Source: a virus. From it: a stretch of DNA of 43,798 nucleotides. Every line of letters begins with the position of its first letter. The stretch's first letter is position 1. Where the stretch lies: positions 1 to 43,798 of the IMG/VR virus record IMGVR_UViG_3300042564_003607. One strand, given 5' to 3'. Positions 8,308 to 20,300 of this stretch are shown one piece after another. The position numbers and the translations under genes are program-made. The notes under the pieces were generated by a model. It was not told the origin of the DNA. It saw only the letters and a program-made list of their open reading frames with translations, and did no database searches.

Positions 8308-8673
8308 ATGCCAAGTAATTATTATTTAGGTCAAAGTCCAGATGAAGCACTAGGTGATAGTCCTCGCTATTGGTATGCTTTGCGTAGAAACAACGATGGA
8401 GAATTGTTTCTTTTAAGAAGCGATCAACTCAAAGATAAAGACAGTATTGAATTAAATTTGCCTGGAGCAGTTGAAGAAAACTTTGAAGATTTTGAACCAG
8501 GAGTAGACTACTTCGATGGTGTCACACAAGATCACGAAACAGAATATGATAATTTGGTATGGACACAATATCGTTGGGACAACAGAAATATATTGTACTA
8601 TGTTGATAATCAGGGAAGATTAACACAGCGAATAAATCAGGGATATACATATCCCACAGGTCATTCAAGTTAA
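8308..8673 (+). CDS. Small acidic structural protein
   Basis: 121 aa, strongly acidic, aromatic-rich (SPRYWYALRRNNDGELFLLR, then an ENFEDFEPGVDYFDG stretch, then WTQYRWDNRNILYYV). I recognise no named family. It sits directly before the first giant gene, 13 nt upstream, with a ribosome site AAGGA ahead of its own ATG. Its acidity and its place in the structural run suggest a virion or assembly protein for the giant tail component; that is inference. Confidence 0.7.
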   Translation: MPSNYYLGQSPDEALGDSPRYWYALRRNNDGELFLLRSDQLKDKDSIELNLPGAVEENFEDFEPGVDYFDGVTQDHETEYDNLVWTQYRWDNRNILYYVDNQGRLTQRINQGYTYPTGHSS

Positions 8674-8686
8674 AATGGAATAAATC

Positions 8687-11600
8687 ATGGCAGAATTTAA
8701 GATCAGTAGAATTAGATATACGTGGAAGAATGAATGGGCAGCCGATTCATCCACATATAATAAAGACGATGTAGTGAGATATGGCGGTAGCACTTGGATA
8801 TGCCAACGACAACACATAGCATCCACTTTTGCTGCTGATCAAAATTATTACAATAATGTTTCGGACACACAACCAACTCCAACCTGGCTGAAAATGACCG
8901 ACGGATATGCATGGCGAGGAAATTGGAGTAGCACAACCCTTTATAATCCTGGCGATCTTGCACTGTATGGCGGCGTCATTTATATTTGTATTACTAGTCA
9001 TTCCTCTGTAGCAATATTTGATACATCTGTGTCTAACTGGGCTGTGTATCTATCAACAGATAATTGGAGATCAGAGTGGGCTCCAGCCACTAGATATGGT
9101 ACTGGGGACATTGTTAGATATAATGGTATTGTATACAGATGTATTGTAGGTCACACTTCATCTACTACAAACTTGGGTTTAGAAATTGGAAACAATGATA
9201 CCGAAGACGATAGTGTCAGCGAACTATGGCAAATATACTACGAAGGTATAGAATATAAAGGAACATGGACTGCTACTACTAGATACCGACAAAATGATCT
9301 TGTAAAATATGGCGGCAGTATTTTACGATGTGTCACTGGACACGTTGCATCATCTAATATCACCAATGCAAATTTTGTTACAGAATTTCCTGGATTTAAT
9401 TTTTACCAAAATTGGAGCAATGCAGTTTATTATGCTGCTGGCGACATAGTAAGATACGGAGGATATCTATATATCTCCGCCACCAATCACACCAATAGTG
9501 CCAACATCTCTGAAGACACTGTAAATTGGAATGTGCTGTCCAAAGCCACTGATTTCATGGGCATATGGAGTGCAGCTATAGATTATAAAGTTGGTGATGT
9601 AGTTCGTCGTGGCGGAAATTTATACATAGCCACAGCAGATACCACAAATGATGGCAGTTCATTAGATTATTTAGATGCTGGTAATTGGGAAATAGTCACT
9701 GTAGCTCAGGAATATAGAAGTTCTTGGATTGCAGGGCAAACATATAGTTTAAATGATATTGTGGTATTTAAAGGCAATGTCTACAAGGCTACAACCGAAC
9801 ACGTTGCTGATAATTTAAATTTCCCAGGAGATAACGGTGAGGGTATAATTTATTGGGATCTTGTGTTGCAGGCAGGTTCAGAAGTGGGAATGTCACAGCG
9901 TGGCGATCTACTGACCTTTGATCTTTCAAGAACAGTGGTAGGCGATGGCAGTACTTTTGGGCCAACTAATGTTCCAATCGGAACTGTAGGTCAAGTTGTT
10001 GTTACGAATCAAGAAGGCAGTGTTGATTATGCCTACTGGGGAGATTCAGCTAGAGTAAGATATGTGGATATCACCGGAGTTGATGACTATACAGATCCAG
10101 AAAGAGGAACCAGCCAATTCTTGCCTTGGAGAACTATTAAATTTGCCTGTGAGCAAGTCAATGATGGCTACAATGGACATACCACCATCAAGGTTGCTGT
10201 GGGAGAATACGAGGAATTAACTCCAATCATCGTGCCACCTAAAACAGTGATATTGGGAGCTGAACTTCGTAGTACAACAATAAAACCATCGAGTCCAGTG
10301 ATATTAGCCGCGGATCGCACACGGCACATAGCTGTGTTAAATAGAATTTCTGGAATAATACAGGCAATTGTAGCAGGAACACCTATCAGTCCAGCTAAGT
10401 CAGTGGGAAATTCTTTGAATCAAGTATTTCTATCAGAAACGGTGCAGGTATCATTTATTCCACCTCAATATGATAATGAGCTAATTCCAAATGAAATTTT
10501 TAACACAGTTACTCAACCTGTTGCAACCAGCAGCACTGCTGCCTCAGCAATACAAAATAAAATCACAAATATAATTGCCTACATTAATTTTTATATTAAC
10601 AGTTCTGGTACAGAACCTGCAGTAACAGGATCTAACACAGCACAGACTTCTACTGCATATACCAATACTGTGTTGCAACTAGAAGCTAACAAGACTTTTA
10701 TTATTGAAGAAGCTGTGGCCTATATGCAGGCAACATATCCTACATATGTATTTGATGCAGATTTACTACGACACAGTGTTATGGGATATGTAGATGCTTG
10801 GAAATATGATATAATCTATACAGGAAATTACAAATCTTTATTAAGAGCAAGATATTATAGAAATCAAATACTAGGCTGCACAGAAACTGAAGACATGTTC
10901 TATGTTAGAAACGCTACAGGTATCCGTAATTGTACCTTAAAAGGTATAGACTCTGTACTAAATCCACCTGTGGCTTTTGATCTCTATCAACTGCCACTAG
11001 GCGGTGCCTATGTGTCATTGGATCCAGGATGGGGGCCAGATGACACCAGTGTCTGGATCACTAGCCGATCACCTTACATTCAAGGTGTTACTACTTTAGG
11101 CACCGGTTGCGTTGGACAAAAAATTGATGGCGCTTTACATAACGGCGGCAATAAATCCATAGTCAGCAATGATTTCACACAGGTGCTCAGCGATGGTGTT
11201 GGTGCTTGGGTGCGTAACAACGGTCGTGCTGAACTAGTTTCAGTGTTTACATACTATTGTCACATTGGTTATTTTGCCGAAGATGGTGGCATCATACGAG
11301 CCACAAACGGCAACTGTTCCTATGGTACCTACGGCGCCATAGCAGATGGAGTCGATGCTTCGGAAACGCCAGCCACTGCAAGGAACTATACTAGAGCTCA
11401 GCAGGCTATAGTAGCTGCCGCTTTTGCTGGCGACTTTGTTGACGAAATACAGATTTTAGAATGGACGAATTTTGGACAAGATTACACATCAGCTACTGCT
11501 GTGTTTTCCGGTGCTGGTGTCAATGCTGATGTGATTTTTGAAGAGTTTAGAGATGATGCTGTGTTTGAAGCAAGACGACTTGATGCTAATGCAGGCACTG

Positions 11601-14302
11601 CTCTGATAGCACAAGAAATAGGCGGCAGCGGTTATGTAGTAGTAGGAAATAATGCACAAACGGGCACAGCTACTACTATAACCATAGCTACCAATGATGC
11701 CAACAGTATTGCCGAATATCTCGGAATGAGAATACTTATTACCAGCGGAGCAGGAACTGGACAGTATGGATATATCACTGCCTATGATAATGTGACAAAA
11801 GTAGTTAATGTAAGTAGAGAATCAGATGATCAACCAGGTTGGGATCATGTGGTTCCAGGCAAACCGGCCACTGTGCCTTTGCTAACCAATACCACATACA
11901 GAATTGAACCTAGAGTGATATTTTCTGCACCTGCATATACAGCAGAAGAAATCACAGTTCCTGCTACTACTATTTGGTCAGAAATTGTCTTCGGTGACAC
12001 AACTGAAACCTACAATAATGTAGCAGTTGACGAATCGGGTACCGGTACTACTATAGATGTTATTGCCGCCTTAGCTACATTTAATGTGGTCAAACAGGGT
12101 AGAAACTATACAGTGACGATCAACAACGGCGGCGCTGGTTATGAAGTTAACCAACTCTTAACTATTGACGGTAGTCTAGTAGGCGGCGCATCACCTATAA
12201 ATGACATTCTAATTCAGATTACAGATGTTAGTGATGACAGTACAAATTCAATACTGGATTTTGAACAAAAGACTTACGGCACAGGTGAAGACAATCTAGC
12301 TGCCAGTGGTAGATTTGTAGTGGTATCTACTGCGGGTAGTGCTGCTATGTATAGCCCAGATGGCACCAACTGGACCACATTCAATATGCCCACATCGGGT
12401 GATTGGAAATGCCTTGCCGCAGGCAGAGTCACTTATCCGTCATTGGGTGATCATGTATTTGTGGCCATACGTCAAGGCAGTGCTGCGGCAGCTAGTTCTA
12501 CAGATGGCATAAACTGGATCGCAAGAAGTATGCCAGCATCCAGAGAATGGAATTCTGTAGTCCACGGTGGCGGCATATTTGTAGCAGTTGCTGGAAATCT
12601 AGATGCAGGGGCAATTAGTACTAATGGCGTAACATGGACTTCAACCACCCTACCAGATATTGGCGATTCAACGTTTAACGAATGGGTCGATATTGCCTAT
12701 GGTAAAAATAGATTCGTAGCAGTAGCTAATAGTGGAAACTTTGTTGCGGTTGGCGAATATAATAGCGGTACAAGTACTATGACTTGGACTCCGCGTATTA
12801 TGGATGCTGTTGCTGACTCCTCGTACAAATCTTGGCAAAGTATTGCCTACGGTAACAATAGATTTGTTGCTATATCAAATACAGGAGATGTTGCATATAG
12901 CTTTGACGGCTCTGATTGGATGCCAGCTACTATGCCATCGCAGGATGGTAGTACTGCTCATAACTGGAAAAAAATTAGATACGCACAAGGTGTATTCTTT
13001 GCTATAGGAGATACAGGAAATCGAACAGTGGGTGCTGATCCAAGTACAGGATTTACTAATTTTGCAGCAACCAGCTTTGACGGCATTGTATGGACTGAAA
13101 GAACTCTGGCCAGTACAAAAGTTTGGCAGTCTGTGGCGTTTGGCTCTCCGTATGTAGATGCCAAAGATTCCTCAGTAGGCAACAGCACCCCAACATGGAT
13201 TACTATTGATAACACAAACAAATTCAACAAGATACATACAGGTGCAAGAGCATTAGGACGAGTAACAATTGCTAGTGGAGTCATCAGCAGTGTGAAATTA
13301 TGGGATCCGGGATCTGGTTATACAGAAGGTCCTAGCTGTACATTTGTTGATCCAAACAACAACAGAGATGCAAGAATTGAATGTCGTACCGGTGACGGAG
13401 TATTAGCACAACCAAGTTGGCTTAATCGAGGATTGGGTTACAGAACAATTTCCACCGCAGTCACAGTCACAGGCAACGGATTTGCAGATGTGATTCCCAG
13501 CGGTAAATTTATTGTTATCAACGATTTAGTGACATATCCCAAAGTTGGTTCTAATTTAACCATAGGTAATTTGTCCAGCGACTATACATTGGTTACCATT
13601 GAAGAACTAGGACCCACAGATAGAGGGTTAGCAGCAAGAATACGTATTACTCCAGAGATTAAAAATAGAGACCAATTGGAACACTTGACTTTAATATCCA
13701 TAAGAACCAAATTTTCTCAATGTAGAATCACAGGTCATGATTTCTTGGATATAGGCACAGGAAACTTTGAAGAAACCAATTATCCTGAATTATACAGTGG
13801 ATTTTATGATCCACAGCCTTTTAATGAAATTGTAGAAGAAAATAGAGGCCGTGTATTTTATACCTCAACAGATCAAAGTGGTAACTTTAGAGCAGGCGAG
13901 TTGTTTGCAGTTGAGCAGGCCACAGGAACAGTGACAATTAGTTCGGACTTCTTTGATCTTTCTGGTCTTACTGAACTACGACTTGGTGGTATCAGAATTG
14001 GTGGCACTGGTGCAGTTGTTAGAGAATTTTCCACAGATCCTTTGTTCATCGCAGATTCCAATAACATTGTTCCAACTCAACGAGCCATAGCTGCTTACTT
14101 GGCCAACAGACTCAGCGTAGGCGGATCAGAAATTGCAGTAGGTAGTTTTATTGCAGGAACTGTGCTAGTAGGACCTGATAGAATCAACAACGTTGCCGGC
14201 CTGAGAATTATTGTACCAGTAAGAGCAGAATTTGACGCAGCAAATTCTGGAATAAGTGGTAGTATATTAGCCCAGACAATGTTTTACAGGTCATTCAAAT
14301 AA
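8687..14302 (+). CDS. Giant tail/adhesin protein: CBM-like repeats, beta-helix, beta-propeller
   Basis: 1871 aa. Residues 1-400 contain seven repeats of about 50-60 aa with the plan W..(x)Y..GD(I/V)V.YGG..Y.C..H, as in carbohydrate-binding modules of the CBM5/12 type. Next comes a pectate-lyase-like beta-helix (IKVAVGEYEELTPIIVPP, about residue 505, to SNDFTQVLSDGVGAWV), interrupted by one helical unit (about 664-730, LEANKTFIIEEAVAYM). Residues of about 1207-1490 form a beta-propeller of BNR-like repeats (W.SIAYGNNRFVAIS; STDGINWIARSMP). The C-terminus has TSTDQSGNFRAGELFAVEQ and NNIVPTQRAIAAYLA, also found at the end of the next gene. It is a virion-surface protein, probably glycan-binding; no glycosidase catalytic residues could be assigned. 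Confidence 0.85.
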   Translation: MAEFKISRIRYTWKNEWAADSSTYNKDDVVRYGGSTWICQRQHIASTFAADQNYYNNVSDTQPTPTWLKMTDGYAWRGNWSSTTLYNPGDLALYGGVIYICITSHSSVAIFDTSVSNWAVYLSTDNWRSEWAPATRYGTGDIVRYNGIVYRCIVGHTSSTTNLGLEIGNNDTEDDSVSELWQIYYEGIEYKGTWTATTRYRQNDLVKYGGSILRCVTGHVASSNITNANFVTEFPGFNFYQNWSNAVYYAAGDIVRYGGYLYISATNHTNSANISEDTVNWNVLSKATDFMGIWSAAIDYKVGDVVRRGGNLYIATADTTNDGSSLDYLDAGNWEIVTVAQEYRSSWIAGQTYSLNDIVVFKGNVYKATTEHVADNLNFPGDNGEGIIYWDLVLQAGSEVGMSQRGDLLTFDLSRTVVGDGSTFGPTNVPIGTVGQVVVTNQEGSVDYAYWGDSARVRYVDITGVDDYTDPERGTSQFLPWRTIKFACEQVNDGYNGHTTIKVAVGEYEELTPIIVPPKTVILGAELRSTTIKPSSPVILAADRTRHIAVLNRISGIIQAIVAGTPISPAKSVGNSLNQVFLSETVQVSFIPPQYDNELIPNEIFNTVTQPVATSSTAASAIQNKITNIIAYINFYINSSGTEPAVTGSNTAQTSTAYTNTVLQLEANKTFIIEEAVAYMQATYPTYVFDADLLRHSVMGYVDAWKYDIIYTGNYKSLLRARYYRNQILGCTETEDMFYVRNATGIRNCTLKGIDSVLNPPVAFDLYQLPLGGAYVSLDPGWGPDDTSVWITSRSPYIQGVTTLGTGCVGQKIDGALHNGGNKSIVSNDFTQVLSDGVGAWVRNNGRAELVSVFTYYCHIGYFAEDGGIIRATNGNCSYGTYGAIADGVDASETPATARNYTRAQQAIVAAAFAGDFVDEIQILEWTNFGQDYTSATAVFSGAGVNADVIFEEFRDDAVFEARRLDANAGTALIAQEIGGSGYVVVGNNAQTGTATTITIATNDANSIAEYLGMRILITSGAGTGQYGYITAYDNVTKVVNVSRESDDQPGWDHVVPGKPATVPLLTNTTYRIEPRVIFSAPAYTAEEITVPATTIWSEIVFGDTTETYNNVAVDESGTGTTIDVIAALATFNVVKQGRNYTVTINNGGAGYEVNQLLTIDGSLVGGASPINDILIQITDVSDDSTNSILDFEQKTYGTGEDNLAASGRFVVVSTAGSAAMYSPDGTNWTTFNMPTSGDWKCLAAGRVTYPSLGDHVFVAIRQGSAAAASSTDGINWIARSMPASREWNSVVHGGGIFVAVAGNLDAGAISTNGVTWTSTTLPDIGDSTFNEWVDIAYGKNRFVAVANSGNFVAVGEYNSGTSTMTWTPRIMDAVADSSYKSWQSIAYGNNRFVAISNTGDVAYSFDGSDWMPATMPSQDGSTAHNWKKIRYAQGVFFAIGDTGNRTVGADPSTGFTNFAATSFDGIVWTERTLASTKVWQSVAFGSPYVDAKDSSVGNSTPTWITIDNTNKFNKIHTGARALGRVTIASGVISSVKLWDPGSGYTEGPSCTFVDPNNNRDARIECRTGDGVLAQPSWLNRGLGYRTISTAVTVTGNGFADVIPSGKFIVINDLVTYPKVGSNLTIGNLSSDYTLVTIEELGPTDRGLAARIRITPEIKNRDQLEHLTLISIRTKFSQCRITGHDFLDIGTGNFEETNYPELYSGFYDPQPFNEIVEENRGRVFYTSTDQSGNFRAGELFAVEQATGTVTISSDFFDLSGLTELRLGGIRIGGTGAVVREFSTDPLFIADSNNIVPTQRAIAAYLANRLSVGGSEIAVGSFIAGTVLVGPDRINNVAGLRIIVPVRAEFDAANSGISGSILAQTMFYRSFK

Positions 14303-14310
14303 TGATCAAA

Positions 14311-14318
14311 CTAAATAT
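14311..14318 (+). promoter_or_regulatory. Late promoter (CTAAATAT)
   Basis: The CTAAATA form of the late box lies 18 nt before the ATG at 14336, followed by a ribosome site CGGAG at about 14325. The predicted leader is about 12 nt. Confidence 0.7.
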
Positions 14319-14335
14319 AGAATACGGAGTAGAAA

Positions 14336-17300
14336 ATGGCAGAATTTAAACTAGGTAGAATTAGATTTGTTTGGAAAAACACGTGGACCCCATCCACCAC
14401 TTATTACATTGATGATGTAATAAGGTATGGTGCTCGCACATACATTTGTGCAGTAGGACACACGTCTGCCTCAGATTTCAACACAGATTTAGAATACAGT
14501 CCGACCAAATGGAATCAGATGAGTGACGGCCAAAGCTGGACCGGAGATTGGAACGTTAGCTCTTTCTACAAACTCAATGACGTGGTCAAATATGGTGGAC
14601 TTCTTTACATCTGTAACGACAGTCACACTTCAGCAGCTACTACAGCGTCAGGACTAGAAGCTGATCAAGCCAAATGGACACTATATGCAGAGGGACTTGA
14701 TTGGAAGAACGATTGGACAGTAGCCACACGCTACAAGGTAAATGATCTTGTACAGTATGGTGGTTATACCTATGTGTGTAATCTTCATCACACTTCAGCT
14801 GCTACCGAAGCATCGGGATTGGAAGCAGATCAAGCCAAATGGGATACATTTAATCCTGGCATAGAATACAAAGGCACGTGGGGTACTGTGCCATCTACTA
14901 GATACAAAATCAACGATGTAGTGAAATATGGTGCCGGATTGTGGATCTGTGTCACACAACATAGTGCCGGCGGTATCTTTTCCATTGATCTTGCCGCTGG
15001 ACGCTGGAGTCAATTTACCAAAGGCACAGAATTTGAAAGCACTTGGAATAATGCTACTCTGTATCAACCTGGAGACATTGTTGTATACGGCGGTAATCAA
15101 TACATAGCTAAAACTGTTCATACAGCTGCAGGAGCTGAAGAAACTCCTACAACACAGGCATCAAGATGGGATCTTTATACAGAAGGTTTTAAATTTCAAT
15201 CTAGCTGGGCCAATACTACATCATATAAAATAGGTGAAGTAGTATCTCAAGGCGGTTATACCTATTTGGCAGCACAAGATTCTCCTTCAACTGCTGTTAC
15301 TGTTGTAACAGTAACAGCAGCTACAGATGTCTTTAACGTAGCCTCAACTGCAGGAATGGTAGTAGGAATGACTGTAAGATTTACAGGCACAACATTTGGT
15401 GGAGTGTTTACTACAGCTAGGTACTATGTAAAAACTGTGGCCGCAGGTGAGTTTACTGTGAGTACCACACCAGGCGGCACAACATTTAATATTGCTGCAA
15501 ATGCATCAGGTTCAATGACTGCCACAGTGTCAGCTGAACCACCAAATACCACATATTGGTCAAGACTCAATGCCGGTATCAGCTGGCAAGGTGAGTGGGA
15601 AGATGACAGAGAATATCTATTAGGTGATGCAGTAAGATTCAATGCGAATGCATTTATCTGCGTGTTGGCTCATAGATCAGAAGGTGACGACGGTTCTACT
15701 GTGGGCACAGCCGGCGGCGGCCAAGTCAACAGCAGACCAGATCAGGATAGTACAGGCACATATTGGAATCTGTTAAACATTGGTACAGAAACCAGTGTGC
15801 TAACAGTGCAAGGAGATCTAGTCTTTTTTGGCGGAAATGGTCCAGAGAGACTGCCAATTGGGCGCGAAGGAACCGTACTGAGATCAGACGGTACAGGCCC
15901 AGAATGGATTGCTCTTGGTGAAGTTGATCATACTTATTTTGTGGCAACTACAGGAACAGATCTGCCTTCGCCAATACACGGCAGAACCTGGGACAAACCA
16001 TTCAAGACCATACGCTATGCCTGCGAACAGGTCGAACGTGGCCCACGCAATCCTGATGCAAGATATCTATTAGAACTGAATCGTGTGTTTATTCAACGTG
16101 AAGTTACAGAATTTATACAGAACCAGATTACCAATAGCATTGCACCATTTATTGGATTTGTCTACGATGATTTCAAATGCGAACGAGATGTAGGTTTTAC
16201 ACTAGATGCAGTAACCTACGATCTATGTCATGGCGGTAACATCAAATCACGTGGAGTGGCTAATTCATTAATTGGCGGCCTCACCGAAGGTGAAACAGAA
16301 GCATATCCAGGGTTGGCCATTGAATCAGACGAATCAGTCTCTGCCTATAACTACATGCTCACTGTTGTTGGAAATGTGTTGGCACAGACAGCTCCAACCA
16401 TAAACTATCAAACAGTAAACGGTGACAATTCTACTGCCACGGTGGCTCAATATTTCAACAGCGATCTCACAGCAGAAGCTGATGCATTGGCCACAGTAAC
16501 AGCAAGTGTTACACTGATCACTAATGCAATCACTGCTAGAGCAGCAGCAGTCACAGCACCACAGATAGCAGCAGCCATAGCCAGTGTGCCAGCAAGACGT
16601 AGTCCCAACAATCTCATAAGAGTTGCCACAGGTCAGTATCGTGAGACACTGCCTATCATTGTGCCAGAACAGACTTGTGTGATCGGAGATGAACTGCGTT
16701 CCACCAATGCAGGCCCAGCAGGCAGTCTAACTAATAGATCTGATGCAGGCTACAGCGTAAGCACACTGACTAGATTGCAAACAGTGGTTGATCAGATCGT
16801 ACGAGGCGCCAACGTCACCGAAAGCGCCGGCAACACTGCTACACAAAGCATGTCATTCCCATATGCCAGCACCGACGAAGCAGCTGATGCAGCGCAGTTA
16901 GTTAGAGTCATGCAACATCAGATTGATTTCAAAATCAGCTCTACGTTCATGGTGAGTTCTGCAACTCCTACAGGATATAACACCACATTCCTGTCAGGGT
17001 TTGGTGATGCAAGAACACTTCTGATTGAAAACAAAGAATTTATCAAAGAAGAAATTACTGCATACCTGACAGAAAATTACCCTTCAGTCAAGTACAGCAG
17101 AACTAAATGCAAGCGTGATGTAGCATTTATTGTTGATGCCATGAGCTATGATTTGACCTATGGAGGAACCTGGGCCACTCTAGTAGCTGGTACAGCATAT
17201 TTCGACGGTGATAACAGCACACAACTACAGATTGACAGCACAGAAATTGCTGCCACAGTAGCCGCTTACGGTAGATTAAAGACTATAGTACAAGAGATAA

Positions 17301-20300
17301 TTGCCAACACCACAGTAACAAAATCTACTGCCAACACTGCTACTCAATGGACAGACTCAACAAACTTGGCAGGTGGTTCAGCTGCCAATGCCACAGTGGG
17401 CGCCTTGGTAGACATTATTACCAACATCATACAAGGTGACAGCACAGAAGGAAACACTCCTCAGATCAATGTGACCACTATAGCTACATTGAATACATTG
17501 ACCTCTACTGCACACGGATTATCAGTGGGTGATGCTGTGGTTCCAAGAATCACTGCCAACGGACTGGTCAACGGTACAAAATACTGGGTAGTAACAGTCG
17601 CTACTCCCGACACATTCCAACTGGCAGCCACATACGGTGGTGCAGTATTGGCTTCGTTTACTAACGGCGCTGGACTTGACATTGATTTAGAAACCATAGA
17701 TTACCCAACGGCAACTAACGCTGTGACATCAACCACTGCACTGATAGCAGCCGCAGTGACTCTCGACGCTGCACAGGAAACCATTGTGCAAAATGTCGTC
17801 GATGATCTAAATGCAGTGGCTTGGCATACTGATTTTGTGGTAGACGAAACTTCTTTAACATCAACAGATTTTAGAATTTACGTTGGAAAGCATACTCTAG
17901 CACATACCTATGTTAGTGGCGGAATTGTAACTAAAGCCAGCGGGACAGAGTTAGCAGTTAGCAACTTTGTCTATAATAACTCCACAGGATATGCGGTAGT
18001 AACTACTGCAACACACGGGTTGGCAGCAGGTGATATTGTTAACATAACAGATATTATTGTATCTTGCTTATCGTCAGGTGGCTCACCGGTTAATGCAATA
18101 TTTCCAAGCGCCTACAAAACTGATGGAGTTACTCCTAAGATTCGATATCTCCAAACCAAGTGTATTAGAGATACTCGATTGATATTGGAAGCTGTAATGT
18201 TTGACTTTATGTTCAACAGCAACTTCAAAACTAGAGAAGCAGCATACTCATATCTAAGAGCTTCAGCAGCAGAGGTATTTGTAGGCAATCAAAAAACCAT
18301 TACTAGAGACGCATTGACTAATGCCAAGACAGAAGCACTGGCTAACGTAGGCAGCAATGCAACTGCACAAGCTCGCATTGAAACACTAATGACCATGGTA
18401 GATGACATTGTCTACGGCGCTACCAATGAAGGCAGTCGCTGTGCTACAGGCAACAGAATGGCTGACTATGCTGTGCTACAACTAGAGCGCAATAGAGATT
18501 ATATTGTTGCAGAAATTGATGCTTACATTGATTCAACTTTCACCACCACAGTTACCGCTGCCACAGCTGCCACTGACGTATTCACTTGTACATCAACGGC
18601 ATGGATGACAAGAAATGCAGCTGTAAGATTCACAGGTACGACAATTGGTGGAGTAACTACCACCACTACCTACTATGTACAGAATGTGGTCAGTGCTACT
18701 ACATTTAAGATAGCTACCACAAGAAATTCAAACACAGCGTTTAATATTGCCAGCAATGCTAGCGGTTCAATGACAGTGAGTTTATTCTATAGCAGTACAG
18801 CCTGTCTCAGAGATGTTAACACTTACATTGATGCACTCAAGTATGATTTAAAATATCCAGGAAACTACAAATCTAGATACGCAGCTAGATATTATGCAAA
18901 CAGTGTAACGGGCAGTTTGGAAGAAGATATGTATTATCTTAGAGATGCTACAGGTCTAAGAGATCAAACACTCGAAGGACTCACAGGTGATCTACTAGCT
19001 GAAAATGAATACGGTACTTCTAGAGTGAGTGCAGGAGCATATGCATCATTGGATCCAGGTTGGGGTCCAGAAGATTATCGTACTTGGATTAACACCCGTT
19101 CGCCATATGTACAAGGTGTAACCACATTGGGCACAGCGGCTGTAGGTCAAAAGATCGATGGAGCATTGCACAACGGTGGAAATGACTCAATTGTTTCCAA
19201 TGACTTTACTCAGGTAATATCAGACGGTATTGGCGCTTGGATTACCAATAACGGTCGTGCTGAATTAGTATCTGTGTTCTCATATTATGCACACATAGCA
19301 TACCTAGCGGAAAACGGTGGACGTATACGAGCAACTAACGGCAACAACTCATACGGAGACTTTGGTTCAGTAGCAGAAGGCTTTGACGCAAGTGAAACTG
19401 CCGGCACAGCCATAGTTGACAACCGCTTGCAATTTGACGCAGAGATTGATCGTGTGATCACTGACGGATCAGCACTGACACAATTAGAATTTACCAACGC
19501 AGGCATTGACTATACAGAAGTCACTTACACGCTAACTGGTGGCGGCACAGGTGCTATCGTTGAAGCAGATGAATTCCGTGATGATGCTGTGTTTGAAGTT
19601 CGCATGTTGGACCTAGTTGACGACAGTACAAATGCTCCAGAAGCAGAAGGAAATCTTGGCGGATTTGGTTATAAGACTGCTTCTAGCACTGCTCAGGGCG
19701 GAACATCAACTACTATAACCATAGCTGCCACAGACGGTGAATCCAGCACTGCCTATATAGGCATGAAAGTTGTGCTCACAGGAGGTGCAGGTGCAGGACA
19801 ATTTGGTATAATTACCACTTATAATTCTGGTACAAAAGTGGCAGGATTGATCAAAGAATCAGATGGCACAGCAGGATTTGATCATTTGATAGCAGGTACT
19901 ACCATAGTTAATCCAGATGCTTCTACTACCTATGTTATTGAACCTACAGTAATATTTGCAGCACCTGGATACGCCAGCACAGCAGCCACTCTGCCAACTT
20001 CAGGCACATGGACCGCAGTAAAATACGGTGAAACTGCTGCTGTGTACACCACAGTTACAGGCACATATTCAGGAGCGGGCACCGGAGCCACATTCACAGT
20101 GATACGCAACGGATGGAAATACACACCCTCTGTTCAAGGTGCTGGCACAGGTTATACTAGATTACAGACCATAACCATACTAGGTACCAGCCTGGGCGGC
20201 ACCACTACTGCTAATGATCTAGTGATTACTATCACAGCAGTAAATTCTACCACAGGTGCTATCTTAGAATTTGATCATAGCGGATACGGCATAGGTGGCA

